NCBI GenBank assembly: GCA_002360325.1
Contig: DEQG01000095.1
Span: 2,107 to 9,559, forward strand
DNA: 7,453 bases
Source of the DNA: Salinicoccus sp. UBA3372
GTDB taxonomy: Bacteria; Bacillota; Bacilli; Staphylococcales; Salinicoccaceae
Direction: 5' to 3'
Positions 5,651-7,453 of the stretch are shown here, in pieces. A program made the translations under genes and the position numbers. The notes under the pieces are model-generated. The model was not told where the DNA came from. It did no database searches and was given only the letters and a program-made list of their open reading frames with translations. Positions within the stretch are counted from its first letter, which is position 1, and each line of letters begins with the position of its first letter.

Positions 5651-6154
5651 ATGAGTATTCTAAGATGGCTGGATAAACATTTAGAAGAATATATTTTGGT
5701 GATTTTAAGTATCTTCACTGTCGTTGTCATATTCTCTCAAGTTGTTTTGAGATATATATTCAGCAGTTCATTGCCATGGTCTGAAGAAATTGCCAGATAT
5801 GCATTTATATGGATGATTTATGTTGGGGTGAGTTATGGAGTGAAGAGACAGAAACATCTGAGTGTGGATGTCATTACTATGCTTTTTAACGACAGAGGAA
5901 AAATTATTATCAATATAATATCTAATATCCTATTCCTTATATTTGCATTAGTGATCACATATTACGGTATTGATATTGTTGGAAGAATCACGAGAGAATC
6001 TGCAGCACTGGAAATACCGATGGAGTATGTTTATCTGGCTCTTGTAGTAGGAATGATCTTAACATCCATTAGACTCATTCAAAATATTTATAAGGATTAT
6101 ATAAAGTTAAAAAACAACGGAGATGACACAGAAATAGAAGGAGGCTCATTATGA
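5651..6154 (+). CDS. dctQ: TRAP transporter small membrane subunit (DctQ family)
   Basis: This 167-residue protein is the small integral-membrane subunit that pairs with the large DctM-type subunit. Four membrane helices are visible at about residues 14-34, 47-65, 84-105 and 125-145, the normal number for the family. The conserved segment between the first two helices is present: QVVLRYIFSSSLPWSEEIAR (30-49), followed by GVKRQKHLSVD (63-73). The C-terminal 20 residues are hydrophilic. The ATG lies 20 bases after the stop of the binding-protein gene and seven bases after AGGGGG (5638-5643). Its stop codon overlaps the start of the next gene as ATGA, so the two membrane subunits are translationally coupled. 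Confidence 0.5.
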   Translation: MSILRWLDKHLEEYILVILSIFTVVVIFSQVVLRYIFSSSLPWSEEIARYAFIWMIYVGVSYGVKRQKHLSVDVITMLFNDRGKIIINIISNILFLIFALVITYYGIDIVGRITRESAALEIPMEYVYLALVVGMILTSIRLIQNIYKDYIKLKNNGDDTEIEGGSL

Positions 6155-7419
6155 CGGCTATAGTACTTTTTGCAAGTTTCTTCTTATTCATGCTGTTGTC
6201 AGTTCCGATTGCGATTGCGTTGGGTCTTGCACTGATAGTCACGGCCTTGTATTCACCGGATTTGACCTTGACGTTTTTGTCTCAGAGTCTGGTAACTTCA
6301 ACTGATAATTTTGTATTGATGGCAGTGCCTTTCTTTATTCTTGCAGGGGAGATTATGGGGAAAGGTGGAATTTCATCACGGTTATTCGAGGTAGCTAACG
6401 TATTTGTCGGCAGGTATACCGGAGGGTTTGCGATGGCGGCAATCCTCACGAGCATGTTCTTTGCTGCGATTTCAGGTTCCGGGCCCGCAACTGTTGCAGC
6501 TATCGGTGGTATGTTGATTCCTGCAATGGTTGCCGAAGGATATGACAAAAAGTTTGCTACTGCGGTTATCGTATCGGCTGGCGCACTTGGTATAATCATC
6601 CCGCCAAGTATCCCTTTGGTATTGTATGGTGTATCCGGCAGCCAGTCTATAGGGGACCTTTTCATAGCAGGAATTATACCGGGAATGCTGGTAGGCCTGC
6701 TGCTTATGGTGTACTCTTATTTCTATTCAAAGAAAAAGGGATATACGGGCACTGGGGAATCATTCAGCTTCAAAAGGTTATTCAGTGCTTTGAATGATGC
6801 AAAATGGTCCATACTGATTCCGATCATCATTCTTGGAGGAATTTACGGTGGATTATTTACACCAACCGAAGCTGCTGTAGTAGCAGTAGTTTATGCAGCG
6901 ATTGTCAGTCTGTTCCTTCATAAAGAAATTAAAATTAAAGACTTTCAAATTGCTATAAGAGAAGCGGCTCTCAATTCGGTTGTTATATTACTGATTATTG
7001 GCACTGCAAATGCATTCGGTACTGTTCTTTCAATGGAGAGGATTCCCCAAGCAGTTGCCGAAGGTTTTCTATCTATTTCTGAAAATGAACTAATACTTAT
7101 GATTTTAATCATCATACTTTTACTTATCATTGGATTGTTCATTGATACATCCGCAGCCGTCATAATCTTTACACCGATATTATTGCCGATGATTCTGGAA
7201 ATTGGTATTGATCCGATACATTTCGGAGTTGTAATGATAGTTGCGCTGTCAATTGGATTCATCACTCCGCCAATGGGAGTAAACTTATTCGTGGGCTCGA
7301 GTATCTCTGGGCTTAGTGTGCCGACACTATCAAGAGCAGTCATACCATTTTTCTTTGTATTGCTTATCGGCTTGATCATAATAGTATTTATACCACAACT
7401 TGCACTAATGATGTTGTAG
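6151..7419 (+). CDS. dctM: TRAP transporter large membrane subunit (DctM family)
   Basis: This 422-residue protein is the transport subunit, which takes up substrate from the binding protein using an ion gradient, usually sodium. Length and hydrophobicity match the family, with about 11-12 membrane segments and re-entrant loops. Family signatures in order are PFFILAGEIMGKGGIS (60-75), SGSGPATVAAIG (108-119), GIIIPPSIPLVLYG (147-160), PTEAA (238-242), GLFIDTSAA (328-336) and GFITPPMGVNLF (369-380). The paired SGSGP and TPPMGVN hairpins correspond to the ion and substrate sites in elevator-type TRAP structures. The ATG overlaps the dctQ stop by four bases and has AAGGAGG (6138-6144) six bases upstream. 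The subunit does not itself reveal the substrate; the binding protein does. The 34 bases after the stop codon show no gene start or terminator before the window ends, so the operon may continue and hold missing pathway enzymes. Confidence 0.5.
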   Translation: MTAIVLFASFFLFMLLSVPIAIALGLALIVTALYSPDLTLTFLSQSLVTSTDNFVLMAVPFFILAGEIMGKGGISSRLFEVANVFVGRYTGGFAMAAILTSMFFAAISGSGPATVAAIGGMLIPAMVAEGYDKKFATAVIVSAGALGIIIPPSIPLVLYGVSGSQSIGDLFIAGIIPGMLVGLLLMVYSYFYSKKKGYTGTGESFSFKRLFSALNDAKWSILIPIIILGGIYGGLFTPTEAAVVAVVYAAIVSLFLHKEIKIKDFQIAIREAALNSVVILLIIGTANAFGTVLSMERIPQAVAEGFLSISENELILMILIIILLLIIGLFIDTSAAVIIFTPILLPMILEIGIDPIHFGVVMIVALSIGFITPPMGVNLFVGSSISGLSVPTLSRAVIPFFFVLLIGLIIIVFIPQLALMML

Positions 7420-7453
7420 AAAGTAAAAAGATATGTCCCGGCTAAGTTGAAGC

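Noticed and set aside
6282..7379. Long minus-strand open frames opposite the TRAP large subunit
   Set aside because: They mirror the codon bias of a hydrophobic protein on the other strand and show no motif; the sense frame is a complete DctM.
7433..7450. An ATG in the last bases as the start of a further gene
   Set aside because: It reads five codons to a TGA and has no ribosome binding site.

Overview
The window looks like chromosome of a low-GC Gram-positive bacterium (Bacillota, class Bacilli). The reasons are AT-rich intergenic DNA, strong AAGGAGG-type ribosome binding sites before nearly every gene, a LacI/CcpA-type regulator, CG-centred operators, and a transketolase split into two subunits. 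A salt-tolerant member of the Staphylococcaceae or Bacillaceae would fit, but that is only an impression. There are no RNA genes, mobile elements or CRISPR repeats.

Layout. Bases 1-602 hold the C-terminal part of an NAD-dependent D-2-hydroxyacid dehydrogenase (+). It ends at a bidirectional terminator (609-652) shared with the convergent LacI-family regulator gene (667-1665, -). The 203-base divergent spacer carries a strong sigma-A-type promoter for the rightward genes and two CG-centred operator-like palindromes, one inside the promoter spacer and one just after the expected transcription start. Rightward come the N-terminal transketolase subunit (1869-2717), the C-terminal subunit (2719-3711) and a short-chain dehydrogenase (3761-4522). 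A perfect 22-base palindrome follows, then a third operator-like site and a possible second promoter (4528-4601). Last is a complete TRAP transporter: solute-binding protein, small membrane subunit and large membrane subunit (4632-7419).

How it may work. The unit reads as a regulator-controlled uptake and breakdown operon. The TRAP transporter imports a carboxylate, since the binding protein keeps the conserved arginines. The dehydrogenase would oxidise or reduce an intermediate, and the split transketolase would move a two-carbon unit. No kinase, isomerase or aldolase is visible, so the substrate cannot be read from the window.

Most interesting point. The transketolase is complete for cofactor binding and catalysis, but by manual alignment it departs from standard enzymes at three substrate-contact positions. 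The acceptor-sensing aspartate is Tyr130, the phosphate-contact arginine is Gln23 and the phosphate-contact serine is Pro50. This suggests a non-standard substrate and is the best lead to an undescribed pathway.
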